This document shows, one piece after another, positions 1 to 6,704 of a stretch of 7,827 bases of DNA (positions are counted from its first letter, which is position 1; the number at the start of each line of letters is the position of its first letter). Under the pieces are notes generated by a model, which saw nothing but the letters and a program-made list of their open reading frames with translations, did not search any database and had not been told where the DNA came from. Source of the DNA: Alphaproteobacteria bacterium. Lineage in GTDB: Bacteria > Pseudomonadota > Alphaproteobacteria > Sphingomonadales > Rhodothalassiaceae. The stretch covers positions 1 through 7,827 of the forward strand of contig RFIU01000148.1 in assembly GCA_003695555.1 (NCBI GenBank), given 5' to 3'. The position numbers were made by a program, and so were the translations under genes.

Positions 1-1554
1 GCCTTCCCATGTCTCAAGGTGGATTTCGCCATTGCGTTGCGGCAGCGTGAAGATGTCCGCCGGACTTCGGATCGCGCCCTTCTCGAAGAGAGTCTGGATC
101 TGCTTTTCGCCCAGCCCCTCGATATCGAAGGCATCACGCGAAACGAAATGTCGCAGCCGTTCGACCCGCTGGGCCGGGCAGAAGAGCCCGCCGGTACAGC
201 GCAGGATCGCACCGTCAGCCACGACCAGCGAACCACAGACCGGGCAGTGGTTCGGGAACTTGAAGGGACGCGCGTCGGGCGGACGCTTTTCCTTCACGAC
301 CCCGACGATATGGGGAATGACGTCGCCGGCGCGTTCGACGATGACGGTATCCCCGATCATCACGCCGAGACGTTCGATCTCGCCCTTGTTGTGAAGGCTC
401 GCGCTCTGAACCACGACGCCGCCGATGGTGACCGGCTCGAGCTTGGCAACCGGAGTCAGCGCACCGGTGCGCCCGACCTGAATTTCGATGGCCTTGAGAA
501 CGGTTTCGGCGCGATGCGCGGGAAACTTGCGGGCGATCGCCCAGCGCGGCACCCGCGTCACCTCGCCGAGACGCCGTTCCCAGTCGAGGCGATCGACCTT
601 GAAGACGACGCCATCGATATCGAAAGGCAGCGTTGCCCGATCTTCCTCCATCTTCCGGAAATAGGCGCGCACCTCGTCAAAGCTGCGACACAGACGGTTG
701 CGCGGGCTGAGCGGCACGCCCCAGGACCGGAGAGCCTGATAGGCCTGCCAGCGGGTTTCGTAAGGCCACTCGCTCGCCACTCCCCAGCCCCAACAGCAGA
801 AACGCAGCGGCCGCGCCGCGGTCACCGAGGGGTCGAGCTGACGCAGCGAGCCGGCCGCCGCATTGCGCGGATTGGCGAATGTCGCCTTGCCGGCCTTCTT
901 CTGCGCCTCGTTCAGTTTCAGGAAGTCTTCCTTCATCATGAAGACTTCGCCCCGCACCTCCAGCTGCTTCGGCCAGCCCGAACCCTGCAGATGCTTCGGG
1001 ATGTCGCCGATGGTCATGGCGTTGCGGGTAACGTTCTCGCCCTCATAACCATCGCCGCGGGTCGCCGCGACGACAAGCCGACCGTCCTCATAATGCAGGG
1101 CGATCGACAGGCCGTCGAACTTCGGTTCGGCGGTCACCTCGATCTCGGCGGTCGGGTCGAGCCCGAGGAAACGCCGCACGCGCTCGAAGAAATCGGCCAC
1201 CTCCTCATCCGAAAAGGCATCTTCAAGCGAGAGCATCGGTTTCGGATGTCGGTACTTCGGAAACTTGTCGGAAGGCGGTGCGCCCACCCGTTTCGAAGGG
1301 CTGTCGGGCCGGACAAGATGGGGGAAACGCCGCTCGATCGCCGTATTGCGGGCACGAAGCGCATCATATTCGGCGTCCGAGATTTCCGGCCGGTCCTGGA
1401 CATAATAGAGATAGTCGTGCCAGGCGATCTCACGCGCGAGGCGCGCAAGCTCGATCTTCGCCTCTTCTTCGCTCAGCGCCACGACGGGCTTGCGGCGGAT
1501 CGGGTCGTCGGGCGGAACGGGCTCTGGTCTTTCGGGCCTGGCGGGCTGGTTCAC
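1..1554 (-). CDS. ligA: NAD+-dependent DNA ligase LigA, partial (C-terminus beyond window edge)
   Basis: LigA seals nicks in duplex DNA during replication and repair, using NAD+ to form a ligase-AMP intermediate. The 518 residues read from the minus strand show the family's order. Domain Ia, which binds NMN, covers about residues 44-67 and contains HDYLYY and SDAEYDALR. MLSL is at 107-110. The adenylation motif EPKFDG has its nucleophilic lysine at about residue 145. RGDGYEGENVTRN and FANPRNAAAGSLRQLD (226-241) follow, then DGVVFKVD and an OB-fold region. Zinc-finger cysteines are at about 437, 440, 453 and 459 (CPVC, then CTGGLFC). The helix-hairpin-helix region starts at DAFDIEGLGEKQI. The remaining HhH repeats and the BRCT domain, roughly 180-200 residues in a typical protein of about 700, lie before base 1. 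The start is GTG at 1554, because it has a good Shine-Dalgarno sequence and no in-frame ATG occurs before residue 107. It overlaps the recN stop by four bases. No frameshift or stop is seen. The identification is very secure. Confidence 0.97.
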   Translation of the reverse strand, partial: MNQPARPERPEPVPPDDPIRRKPVVALSEEEAKIELARLAREIAWHDYLYYVQDRPEISDAEYDALRARNTAIERRFPHLVRPDSPSKRVGAPPSDKFPKYRHPKPMLSLEDAFSDEEVADFFERVRRFLGLDPTAEIEVTAEPKFDGLSIALHYEDGRLVVAATRGDGYEGENVTRNAMTIGDIPKHLQGSGWPKQLEVRGEVFMMKEDFLKLNEAQKKAGKATFANPRNAAAGSLRQLDPSVTAARPLRFCCWGWGVASEWPYETRWQAYQALRSWGVPLSPRNRLCRSFDEVRAYFRKMEEDRATLPFDIDGVVFKVDRLDWERRLGEVTRVPRWAIARKFPAHRAETVLKAIEIQVGRTGALTPVAKLEPVTIGGVVVQSASLHNKGEIERLGVMIGDTVIVERAGDVIPHIVGVVKEKRPPDARPFKFPNHCPVCGSLVVADGAILRCTGGLFCPAQRVERLRHFVSRDAFDIEGLGEKQIQTLFEKGAIRSPADIFTLPQRNGEIHLETWEG

Positions 1555-3290
1555 CGGGCTGGCTCCTTCTTTCTTGCCGGTGCCTGCGACGCTCTCAGCA
1601 GGTGCCTGGCCGCCTCGCGGGCTTCCACCGTGACCTGCGCACCTGCCAGCATCCGCGCCAGCTCCTCCACGCGCTCCTCTTCATCGAGCGGTCGCAGCGC
1701 GACTATCGGCAGATCGGCATCATTGCCCGTTCCGACGCGGGTCTCAGGCACGTATTTTTCGATGAAGACATGATGATCGCCATGGGCAGCGACCTGCGGC
1801 GAGTGAGTGACGAGCAGCACCTGTGCTCCGGCCGCCAGACGGGCGAGCCGCTCGCCGACGGCGGCCGCCGTCGCGCCGCCGATGCCACGATCCACCTCGT
1901 CGAAGATCAGCGTCGGTGCGCCGGTGCGATCGGTCAGCACGACCTTCAGGGCCAGGATGAAGCGGGCGAGTTCGCCACCCGATGCGATCCGGCTCAAGGG
2001 GCCGAAGTCGGCACCGGGGTTGGTCGCTACCTCGAACGCCACACGTTCGCTGCCGGCGGCGGTCCATTGCGACCGCTCGAGCGGCGTGATGCGAGTCCGA
2101 AAGCGCGCCGAGCCGAGCTTCAAGGGGGCAAGCTCGCTCGTCACCAGCCGGTCAAGGCGTCGCGCCGCTGCTTCGCGCGCCTTGCGCAGCGCCATGGCCG
2201 CCGAGCGCAATTCCTCCTCCGCCTGTTCGCGCACCGCCTGCAGGGTTGCGAGCCGCTCTTCGCCGGTTTCCAGCATCGCCCTGCGGGCCTCCAGCCGTTC
2301 GAGGAGGGCCGGCAGCTCGACGACCGGAACCTGATGCTTACGGGCAGCCGCACGCAGGGCGAAAAGGCGTTCCTCGACCGTTTCCAGGCGCGCCGGATCG
2401 AAGGCGAGCTGTTCACGGGCACGGGTGAGCGCCTCGACCCCTTCTGCCATCTCGATCGCCGCCCGATCGAAGGCGGCGAAGGCGGGCGAAAGGATGTCCG
2501 CGACCTCGTCGCTCGTAATCCGTTCGAGCTGGCGCAGGACCTGGCGAACGATATCATCGAGCCCGCCTTCGCTCATCACCCGCCGCCAGACCTCGTCAAG
2601 GTCGCCGGCGATCCGTTCGGCCTGCATCAGCCGTGCCCGTTCATCAGCCAGTTCCGTTTCCTCACCGGCTTCAGGCGCCAGTGCGCGCAATTCCTCGATC
2701 GCATGGTCGAGCCACTCGCGGTCTTCGGCGCGCTCGTCGGCCGCTCGCTGCAGCTCGGTGATCTCGGCCTCCAGCTCATCAACTCGGGCGAAGGCACGTT
2801 CCAGACCGGCGCGTTCCTTCGCCACACCGGCAAAGGCGTCGAGAAGCGCCCGATGGCCTGCAGGGTTCAGCAGACCGCGTTCGTCGTGCTGTCCGTGGAC
2901 TTCGACCAGCCGCTCACCGATGCGGCGCAGCAGCGAGACGGAAACCGGCTGGTCATTGACATGAGCGCGACTCGTCCCGTCGCGGCGAACCATACGGCGC
3001 AGCAGCAACGGCTCGCCGGGGGTCAGGCTGATGTCGAGATCCGCAAGCTCGTCAGCAAGGTCGGTCATTCGCGCATCATCGAGCAGGAACTCCGCCGCAA
3101 CGCTCGCCCGCTCGGCGCCTCCACGCACCAGCCGCGCATCGGCCCGCCGGCCCAGGGCGAGCCCGAGGGCGTCGAGCAGGATGGACTTGCCCGCTCCCGT
3201 CTCGCCGGTCAGCACGGTAAGGCCAGGCGAAAGCGAGATCGAAAGCGACTCGATCAGCACGACATTGCGGATTTCCAGATGGCTCAGCAT
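1551..3290 (-). CDS. recN: DNA repair protein RecN (SMC-like ATPase)
   Basis: RecN is an SMC-like ABC ATPase that acts early in recombinational repair of DNA double-strand breaks. From the chosen start the protein has 579 residues, close to the E. coli length of about 550. The N-terminal half-ATPase begins MLSHLEIRNVVLIE and carries Walker A GETGAGKS at about 29-36. VEVHGQHDERGLL follows at about 129-142. The middle, about 160-390, is rich in E, A, R and L and should form the coiled coil. The C-terminal half-ATPase has the signature LSRIASGGELAR (432-443), Walker B TLIFDEVD (460-467) and VTHSPQVAA (494-502). All catalytic motifs are intact. I chose ATG 3290 because family members begin at this MLxxLxIRN segment. 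ATG codons at 3317 and 3314 would add nine or eight residues with no family counterpart. GGAG at 3303-3306 lies 12 bases upstream, a slightly long spacing. The gene follows bamD by 70 bases and overlaps ligA by four, so it is probably in one operon with both. No LexA-type box is evident just upstream. Confidence 0.97.
   Translation of the reverse strand: MLSHLEIRNVVLIESLSISLSPGLTVLTGETGAGKSILLDALGLALGRRADARLVRGGAERASVAAEFLLDDARMTDLADELADLDISLTPGEPLLLRRMVRRDGTSRAHVNDQPVSVSLLRRIGERLVEVHGQHDERGLLNPAGHRALLDAFAGVAKERAGLERAFARVDELEAEITELQRAADERAEDREWLDHAIEELRALAPEAGEETELADERARLMQAERIAGDLDEVWRRVMSEGGLDDIVRQVLRQLERITSDEVADILSPAFAAFDRAAIEMAEGVEALTRAREQLAFDPARLETVEERLFALRAAARKHQVPVVELPALLERLEARRAMLETGEERLATLQAVREQAEEELRSAAMALRKAREAAARRLDRLVTSELAPLKLGSARFRTRITPLERSQWTAAGSERVAFEVATNPGADFGPLSRIASGGELARFILALKVVLTDRTGAPTLIFDEVDRGIGGATAAAVGERLARLAAGAQVLLVTHSPQVAAHGDHHVFIEKYVPETRVGTGNDADLPIVALRPLDEEERVEELARMLAGAQVTVEAREAARHLLRASQAPARKKEPAR
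1563..1568 (-). promoter_or_regulatory. ligA ribosome binding site, inside the recN 3' end
   Basis: Minus strand AAGGAG lies 8 bases upstream of the ligA GTG at 1554. It decides the non-ATG start. It sits inside the last recN codons, and the GTGA overlap suggests that terminating recN ribosomes reinitiate on ligA. Confidence 0.75.
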
Positions 3291-3319
3291 TCCCCGATTC
3301 GGCTCCGCACGCATCATGC

Positions 3320-3338
3320 TCCGGCCGTCCCGGCCGAA
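3320..3338 (-). other. GC-rich hairpin between bamD and recN
   Basis: On the minus strand TTCGGCC (3338-3332) can pair with GGCCGGA (3326-3320) around a five-base loop, giving seven pairs including one G-U. No U-run follows, so it is unlikely to be an intrinsic terminator. Its 3' arm carries most of the GGAG (3322-3319) that would serve an ATG at 3317 or 3314. This is another reason to prefer the 3290 start. It could act as an mRNA processing or stability element; that is inference. Confidence 0.4.
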
Positions 3339-3360
3339 CGCGGCCCCGCGACAGGTCCTT

Positions 3361-4167
3361 CTAGCGCCCGAGCAGGCGCGCGAAGAAGCCGCGCTTGTCC
3401 TTCTTCAGCTTCTTGCCGGCCAGAAGGGCATAGGAATAGCGATACCATTTGCTGCCCGGATAGTTCGCCCCGAGGACCGCGGCATAGCGCTTCGCCTGAT
3501 CCGCCACGCCGAGCGCCGAATAGGCCTCGACCAGGCGATGCAGTGCCTCAGGTACCTGGCTCGTCGTCTGGAATTCCTCGACGACGCGCCGGAAACGCAG
3601 GATGGCGGCAAGATAGTGCTCCTGTCGCAGGTAGAAACGTCCGACTTCCATGTTGTAGGCGGCAAGCTGGTCGTTCACCAGGTCCAGCTTCAGCTTGGCA
3701 TCGACCGCATAGTCGGTGCCGGGATAGCGCTTGACCACCTCGCGCAGGGCATCACGTGCCTTCAAGGTCACCGTCTGATCTCGATGAACGTCGGTCATCT
3801 GATCGAAATAGCTGACCGCGATCAGATAGTGCGCATAGGAAGCCAGCGTGTTGCCGGGATGCAGACTCAAGAACCGTTGGGCTGAGAGAATCGCATCATC
3901 ATATTTCTTGTTCCGGTAATGGGCATAGGCTGACATCAACTGGGCACGCCTGGCCCAGATGGAGTAGGGGTGCTGGCGTTCCACCTCATCGAAGGCGGCG
4001 GCCGCCACCTGCCATCTCCTGCGCTCGAGATTTTCATAGCCGAGATTGTACAAGACATTGACATCTCTGGCGATATAGGTGTCCTTGGGGGAGCTCGAAC
4101 AGGCGCCCACGGCGACCAGAAGCAGGAGCGGCGCAAGACGCCGGACAGATCGCGAATATGCTCTCAT
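3361..4167 (-). CDS. bamD: Outer membrane protein assembly factor BamD (lipoprotein)
   Basis: BamD is the conserved essential lipoprotein of the BAM complex. It sits on the periplasmic face of the outer membrane and works with BamA to insert beta-barrel proteins. The 268-residue product starts MRAYSRSVRRLAP, followed by a hydrophobic LLLLVAVGA stretch and lipobox cysteine C23 (VGAC). The mature part is all TPR-like helical repeats. It includes the recognisable BamD segments YNLGYENLERRRW, FDEVERQHPYSIWA, AQLMSAYAHY, SAQRFLSLHPG and AYNMEVGRFYLRQEHYLAA, with tetratricopeptide repeats continuing to the C-terminus. Length is normal for the family, slightly over E. coli's 245. ATG 4167 was chosen because it gives a normal lipoprotein signal. 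The same frame stays open to a GTG at 4236 and an ATG at 4197, but these would put extra residues before the signal. None of the starts has a strong Shine-Dalgarno sequence, so start confidence is moderate although identity is firm. Here bamD heads its own transcript, divergent from the XRE regulator gene, with recN and ligA downstream. Confidence 0.95.
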   Translation of the reverse strand: MRAYSRSVRRLAPLLLLVAVGACSSSPKDTYIARDVNVLYNLGYENLERRRWQVAAAAFDEVERQHPYSIWARRAQLMSAYAHYRNKKYDDAILSAQRFLSLHPGNTLASYAHYLIAVSYFDQMTDVHRDQTVTLKARDALREVVKRYPGTDYAVDAKLKLDLVNDQLAAYNMEVGRFYLRQEHYLAAILRFRRVVEEFQTTSQVPEALHRLVEAYSALGVADQAKRYAAVLGANYPGSKWYRYSYALLAGKKLKKDKRGFFARLLGR

Positions 4168-4277
4168 TTGGTGCAAAACATTTTGAAAAAATATCATCTG
4201 TACATATCCCGAAGGTTGTCCTATTCTGCCCGACACTACTGCAATCCGGGAGACGGGGGCGACACGCTTCCGGCTCT

Positions 4278-4306
4278 CTTATCCGATCTTTGGGAACGGA
4301 TCGCAA
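4278..4306 (-). promoter_or_regulatory. Candidate sigma70-type promoter for bamD
   Basis: Minus strand TTGCGA (4306-4301) and GATAAG (4283-4278) are separated by 17 bases, each matching four of six consensus positions. Initiation near 4271 would leave a leader of about 100 bases before bamD. An inverted repeat, ATCCG (4281-4285) and CGGAT (4297-4301), spans the spacer and touches both hexamers, where a repressor would interfere. The prediction rests on eyeballed consensus only. Confidence 0.35.
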
Positions 4307-4345
4307 GCCACGAGATCCGGCCATGATCGTTTCCGCCGCTAGCAT

Positions 4346-4351
4346 GAGAGG
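4346..4351 (+). promoter_or_regulatory. Ribosome binding site of the XRE regulator gene
   Basis: GAGAGG lies 10 bases upstream of ATG 4362 and supports that start over the in-frame internal ATG at 4431, which sits just before the conserved domain. Confidence 0.5.
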
Positions 4352-4361
4352 TTGACCGAAT

Positions 4362-4892
4362 ATGGGCAGACTTCCTTCTGATCTTCCGGGCGCCGGAGAG
4401 CACCAATCCGATGATCACGAGTACCCCGAGATGGATCAGGGCGACGATCTTGTCCGCCGGGCACGGCGGATCGAACGTTATGTCGGTCAGCGCATCCGTG
4501 CGCGACGCACGGAACGCGGCGTCACCCAGCAGGAGCTGGCGCGTGCGCTCGGCATCTCCTATCAGCAGGTTCAGAAGTATGAGAACGGAAGCAACAGAAT
4601 CAGCGCCGGGCGACTTTATGTCGTGGCACGTCTGCTCGGCGTCGATCTGTCCTATTTTTTCCCCTCGGCCGAGGATCTGGCCCTTATGGAGGAAGACGAG
4701 CATGTCCCGACCGAGCCGCTTCCGGAATTCAGCGAAGATGCGGTGCAGGTTGCCAAGGACCTGATGGCGGTCCCGAGCCCGCAGATCCGGGGCTCCGTAC
4801 GAGCATTGCTGCGCGCGCTCAAGCGCGAAGTCTCACAGGTTCATGCGTCTTCCGACGTCAGCAACGGCTGGAGCGGAGAAGAGGATTCTTAG
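4362..4892 (+). CDS. XRE-family helix-turn-helix transcriptional regulator
   Basis: This 176-residue protein carries one XRE/Cro-type helix-turn-helix domain at about residues 41-100. It starts VGQRIRARRTERGVTQQELA, continues with ALGISYQQVQKYENGSNRIS, where the SYQQVQKYE segment is the likely recognition helix, and ends LGVDLSYFF. This QVQKYE-G-NR-S pattern is common in short alphaproteobacterial XRE regulators. The first 35 residues are polar, acidic and probably disordered. The C-terminal 75 residues have an acidic stretch (MEEDEHVPTEPLPEF), a likely helix with SVRALLRALKRE, and a polar tail. No sensor or enzyme domain is recognisable. It is the only plus-strand gene here, divergent from bamD by 194 bases and convergent with ftsZ. 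It occupies the position where related genomes usually have lpxC. Binding to the shared upstream region to control itself or bamD is plausible but unproven. I do not assign a gene name; target and signal are unknown. Confidence 0.9.
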   Translation: MGRLPSDLPGAGEHQSDDHEYPEMDQGDDLVRRARRIERYVGQRIRARRTERGVTQQELARALGISYQQVQKYENGSNRISAGRLYVVARLLGVDLSYFFPSAEDLALMEEDEHVPTEPLPEFSEDAVQVAKDLMAVPSPQIRGSVRALLRALKREVSQVHASSDVSNGWSGEEDS

Positions 4893-4943
4893 GAGTTTTC
4901 CATCTCCCATGCCGCCAGCTGACAGCAGCAACTGAGAGAGCAG

Positions 4944-4980
4944 GGGCGCCCGGACGAGTCCGGACGCCCATCGTTATTTC
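4944..4980 (+). terminator. Probable terminator of the XRE regulator gene
   Basis: GGGCGCCCGGA (4944-4954) pairs with TCCGGACGCCC (4959-4969) around a CGAG loop, giving an 11-position stem with one C-A mismatch. A short, interrupted T-rich tail (CGTTATTT) follows on the plus strand. In minus-strand RNA the mismatch becomes a G-U pair, but no U-run follows, so the plus direction fits better. It lies 51 bases past the regulator stop codon. Confidence 0.55.
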
Positions 4981-4984
4981 GCCG

Positions 4985-5015
4985 CCGGCCTCACACCGCG
5001 AAGCGGCAGGGCCGG
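4985..5015 (-). terminator. Possible ftsZ 3' hairpin
   Basis: About 14 bases after the ftsZ stop codon, minus strand CCGGCC (5015-5010) pairs with GGCCGG (4990-4985). Inside it CCGC (5006-5003) pairs with GCGG (4999-4996) around a three-base loop. There is no U-tract, so intrinsic termination would be weak. It may instead protect the mRNA 3' end or work with the adjacent stem at 4944-4969. Confidence 0.35.
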
Positions 5016-5028
5016 TCAATTTATCTGA

Positions 5029-6624
5029 TCAATTCATCTGACGGCGCAGAAAGGCCGGAATTTCCAGCTGCTCCTCGCTACCGGCCGGACGCGCGGGCAC
5101 CGCGCGATCCTCGGGTCTGAGCCCCCCGACCCGTTCGCGCCGCACGCTATTCTTCACTGGCCGATCAGCCGTGTCATTGCCGACGTCGGCGGGCGATTGT
5201 GCGATCTTGTCGACAGCCCGGGCGCGTTGTCCCTGACGGCGGCGTCCGAAGCCGGTCATCCGCTGAAAGAGGCTCGGGCCGCGTGCCGTCGGATCCGTTT
5301 CGCATGTTTCCTCGCCGGGATCGTTCGAAGCCTGGCGGACATTGGCATAGGCGGCTTCCGCGAAGGGATCGGCTCTGCCGACAGGCTCCTCATAGTCTTC
5401 GGGCAGCTCGGGTTCGGGAGCGATGAAGGCGGCGCCTTCCATTGTCGCCATGTCCGGCACCAATTCAGCCGTTGACGCTTCGGCCATTTCTTCACGTGCC
5501 GATGTCACGCCAGCACCTCCGACCGCAGTTTCCTCGCCGGCGCGTGACGTGCCAGTCTCACTCGCCTCGTCCAGCGGCGCGGCATCGGATACACGCTGCT
5601 CGCGGGTCGGAAAGTGAACGACGGCGGCGCCTTCGACATCGCCCGCATCGGCGGCTTCGCCGGCATCGATACCGGTCGCCACCACCGAAACCCGAATGAC
5701 GCCATTGAGATTTTCGTTGAAGGCGGATCCGAAGATGATGTTGGCCTCCGGATCAACCTGATCGCGGATATGATTGGCCGCCTCGTCCACCTCGAACAGA
5801 GTCATGTCCATGCCGCCGGTGATGTTGATGATGACGCCGCGCGCGCCTTTGAGCGAGACGTCGTCGAGCAGCGGATTGGCGATCGCCGCACCCGCCGCCT
5901 CGATCGCCCGACGCTCGCCCTCGGCCTCGCCGGTGCCCATCATTGCCTTGCCCATCTCGCTCATCACCGCCTTGACGTCGGCGAAGTCGAGATTGATCAG
6001 CCCCGGCATCACCATCAGATCGGTGATCGAGCGCACGCCCGAACAAAGCACCTCGTCGGCCATTCCGAAGGCGTCCTGGAAAGTGGTCTTCTCGGTCGCG
6101 ATTCGGAACAGATTCTGGTTGGGAATGACGATCAGGGTATCGACGACCCGTTCCAGCTCCTCCAGACCGGCTTCGGCGATCGCCATGCGCTTGCGGCCCT
6201 CGAAATGGAAGGGCTTGGTGACGACGCCGACGGTCAGGATCCCCTTCTCTCGCGCCAGCCGCGCGATCACCGGGGTAGCGCCAGTGCCGGTGCCGCCGCC
6301 CATGCCGGCGGCCAGGAACAGCATGTGGCAGCCGTCAAGATGCTGCTCGATAAGATCGATCGCCTCTTCGGCCGCGGCCCGGCCGACATCGGGCTGTGAC
6401 CCGGCACCAAGTCCCTGGGTGGACTGGACACCGAGCTGGATGCGTGTTTCGGTACGCGCATGTGCCAGCGCCTGCGCGTCGGTATTGGCGACGACGAAAC
6501 TGACTCCTTCCAGATTCGATGCGATCATGTTGTTCACGGCATTGCCGCCGGCACCCCCCACCCCCATCACCGTGATGCGGGGCTGCAGTTCCTTCAGCTC
6601 CATGGCCGTCAGTTGAATGGACAT
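5029..6624 (-). CDS. ftsZ: Cell division protein FtsZ
   Basis: FtsZ is the bacterial tubulin homologue. It polymerises with GTP into the Z-ring at midcell and recruits the division machinery. The 531-residue product has the GTPase core at about residues 14-320. Its nucleotide-binding segment GVGGAGGNAVNNM is at 21-33, tubulin signature GGGTGTG at 109-115, and T7 synergy loop NLDFADV at 211-217, with the catalytic aspartates at 213 and 216. A linker of about 200 residues follows, acidic and rich in A, E and G, with a short basic stretch (FGRRRQGQRARAV) near its end. The protein closes with the conserved tail EIPAFLRRQMN, which binds FtsA and other partners. The linker makes it much longer than E. 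coli FtsZ (383) but normal for alphaproteobacteria. ATG 6624 has AGGAG 8 bases upstream; ATG 6603 is an in-frame alternative. It lies 80 bases after ftsA on the same strand. No lpxC follows; the next gene, an XRE regulator, converges from the opposite strand. Confidence 0.98.
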   Translation of the reverse strand: MSIQLTAMELKELQPRITVMGVGGAGGNAVNNMIASNLEGVSFVVANTDAQALAHARTETRIQLGVQSTQGLGAGSQPDVGRAAAEEAIDLIEQHLDGCHMLFLAAGMGGGTGTGATPVIARLAREKGILTVGVVTKPFHFEGRKRMAIAEAGLEELERVVDTLIVIPNQNLFRIATEKTTFQDAFGMADEVLCSGVRSITDLMVMPGLINLDFADVKAVMSEMGKAMMGTGEAEGERRAIEAAGAAIANPLLDDVSLKGARGVIINITGGMDMTLFEVDEAANHIRDQVDPEANIIFGSAFNENLNGVIRVSVVATGIDAGEAADAGDVEGAAVVHFPTREQRVSDAAPLDEASETGTSRAGEETAVGGAGVTSAREEMAEASTAELVPDMATMEGAAFIAPEPELPEDYEEPVGRADPFAEAAYANVRQASNDPGEETCETDPTARGPSLFQRMTGFGRRRQGQRARAVDKIAQSPADVGNDTADRPVKNSVRRERVGGLRPEDRAVPARPAGSEEQLEIPAFLRRQMN

Positions 6625-6632
6625 TTCCTCTT

Positions 6633-6637
6633 CTCCT
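6633..6637 (-). promoter_or_regulatory. ftsZ ribosome binding site
   Basis: Minus strand AGGAG lies 8 bases before ATG 6624 within a purine-rich run (GAGAGGAGAAGAGGAA), suggesting strong translation initiation. In the 80-base ftsA-ftsZ gap I see no convincing promoter hexamers and no terminator. Confidence 0.65.
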
Positions 6638-6704
6638 CTCTTGCCTTATCGTCTCTCACGCCTTGCTTCGACTATCCGATTGCAGCCGTCTTCCGTGCTC
6701 GCCG

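Larger units (their letters stand above)
4168..4361. promoter_or_regulatory. Divergent intergenic region between bamD and the XRE regulator
   Basis: These 194 bases separate two gene starts, so they must hold the promoters for both directions unless transcription enters from elsewhere. The part next to bamD (about 4165-4210) is clearly AT-rich against a GC-rich background. The rest contains several ATCCG/CGGAT half-sites at 4244, 4281, 4297 and 4315. On the plus strand TTGTCC (4216-4221) and TGCAAT (4240-4245), 18 bases apart, form a weak sigma70-like candidate for the regulator gene. A 65-codon plus-strand frame at 4158-4355 crosses the region, but I see no sign that it is a gene. Confidence 0.5.

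Noticed and set aside
19..1773. 584-codon plus-strand open frame antisense to ligA
   Set aside because: Shadow of ligA; no recognisable domain, and its composition follows from the complementary codons.
3296..3300. GANTC (CcrM methylation) site just upstream of the recN start
   Set aside because: A five-base degenerate site is expected many times by chance in this window, and nothing ties it to cell-cycle control here.
1278..3734. 818-codon plus-strand open frame antisense to recN and parts of ligA and bamD
   Set aside because: The minus strand encodes RecN and LigA with every family motif intact. The plus-strand translation is rich in R, A, G, H and Q with no recognisable domain, as expected of antisense frames in GC-rich coding DNA.
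3031..3885. 284-codon plus-strand frame across the recN start and bamD
   Set aside because: It opens with a low-complexity serine/arginine/alanine run typical of antisense reading, and lies opposite two firmly identified genes.
4158..4355. 65-codon plus-strand frame ending seven bases before the XRE regulator start, considered as a leader peptide
   Set aside because: It begins inside the bamD signal-peptide region, lacks a clear ribosome binding site, and shows no regulatory run of codons or attenuator structure.
4236..4703. 155-codon minus-strand frame opposite the XRE regulator gene
   Set aside because: The plus-strand helix-turn-helix domain is clear and has a ribosome binding site. The minus frame shows no LpxC or other recognisable motif.
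5614..6399. 261-codon plus-strand frame rich in H, D and R opposite ftsZ
   Set aside because: Complement of the highly conserved FtsZ GTPase core; no independent start signal or family similarity seen.
6625..6704. Possible separate ftsZ promoter or CtrA-type TTAA-N7-TTAA site in the ftsA-ftsZ gap
   Set aside because: No paired TTAA elements and no convincing -35/-10 pair are visible; only the ribosome binding site is supported.
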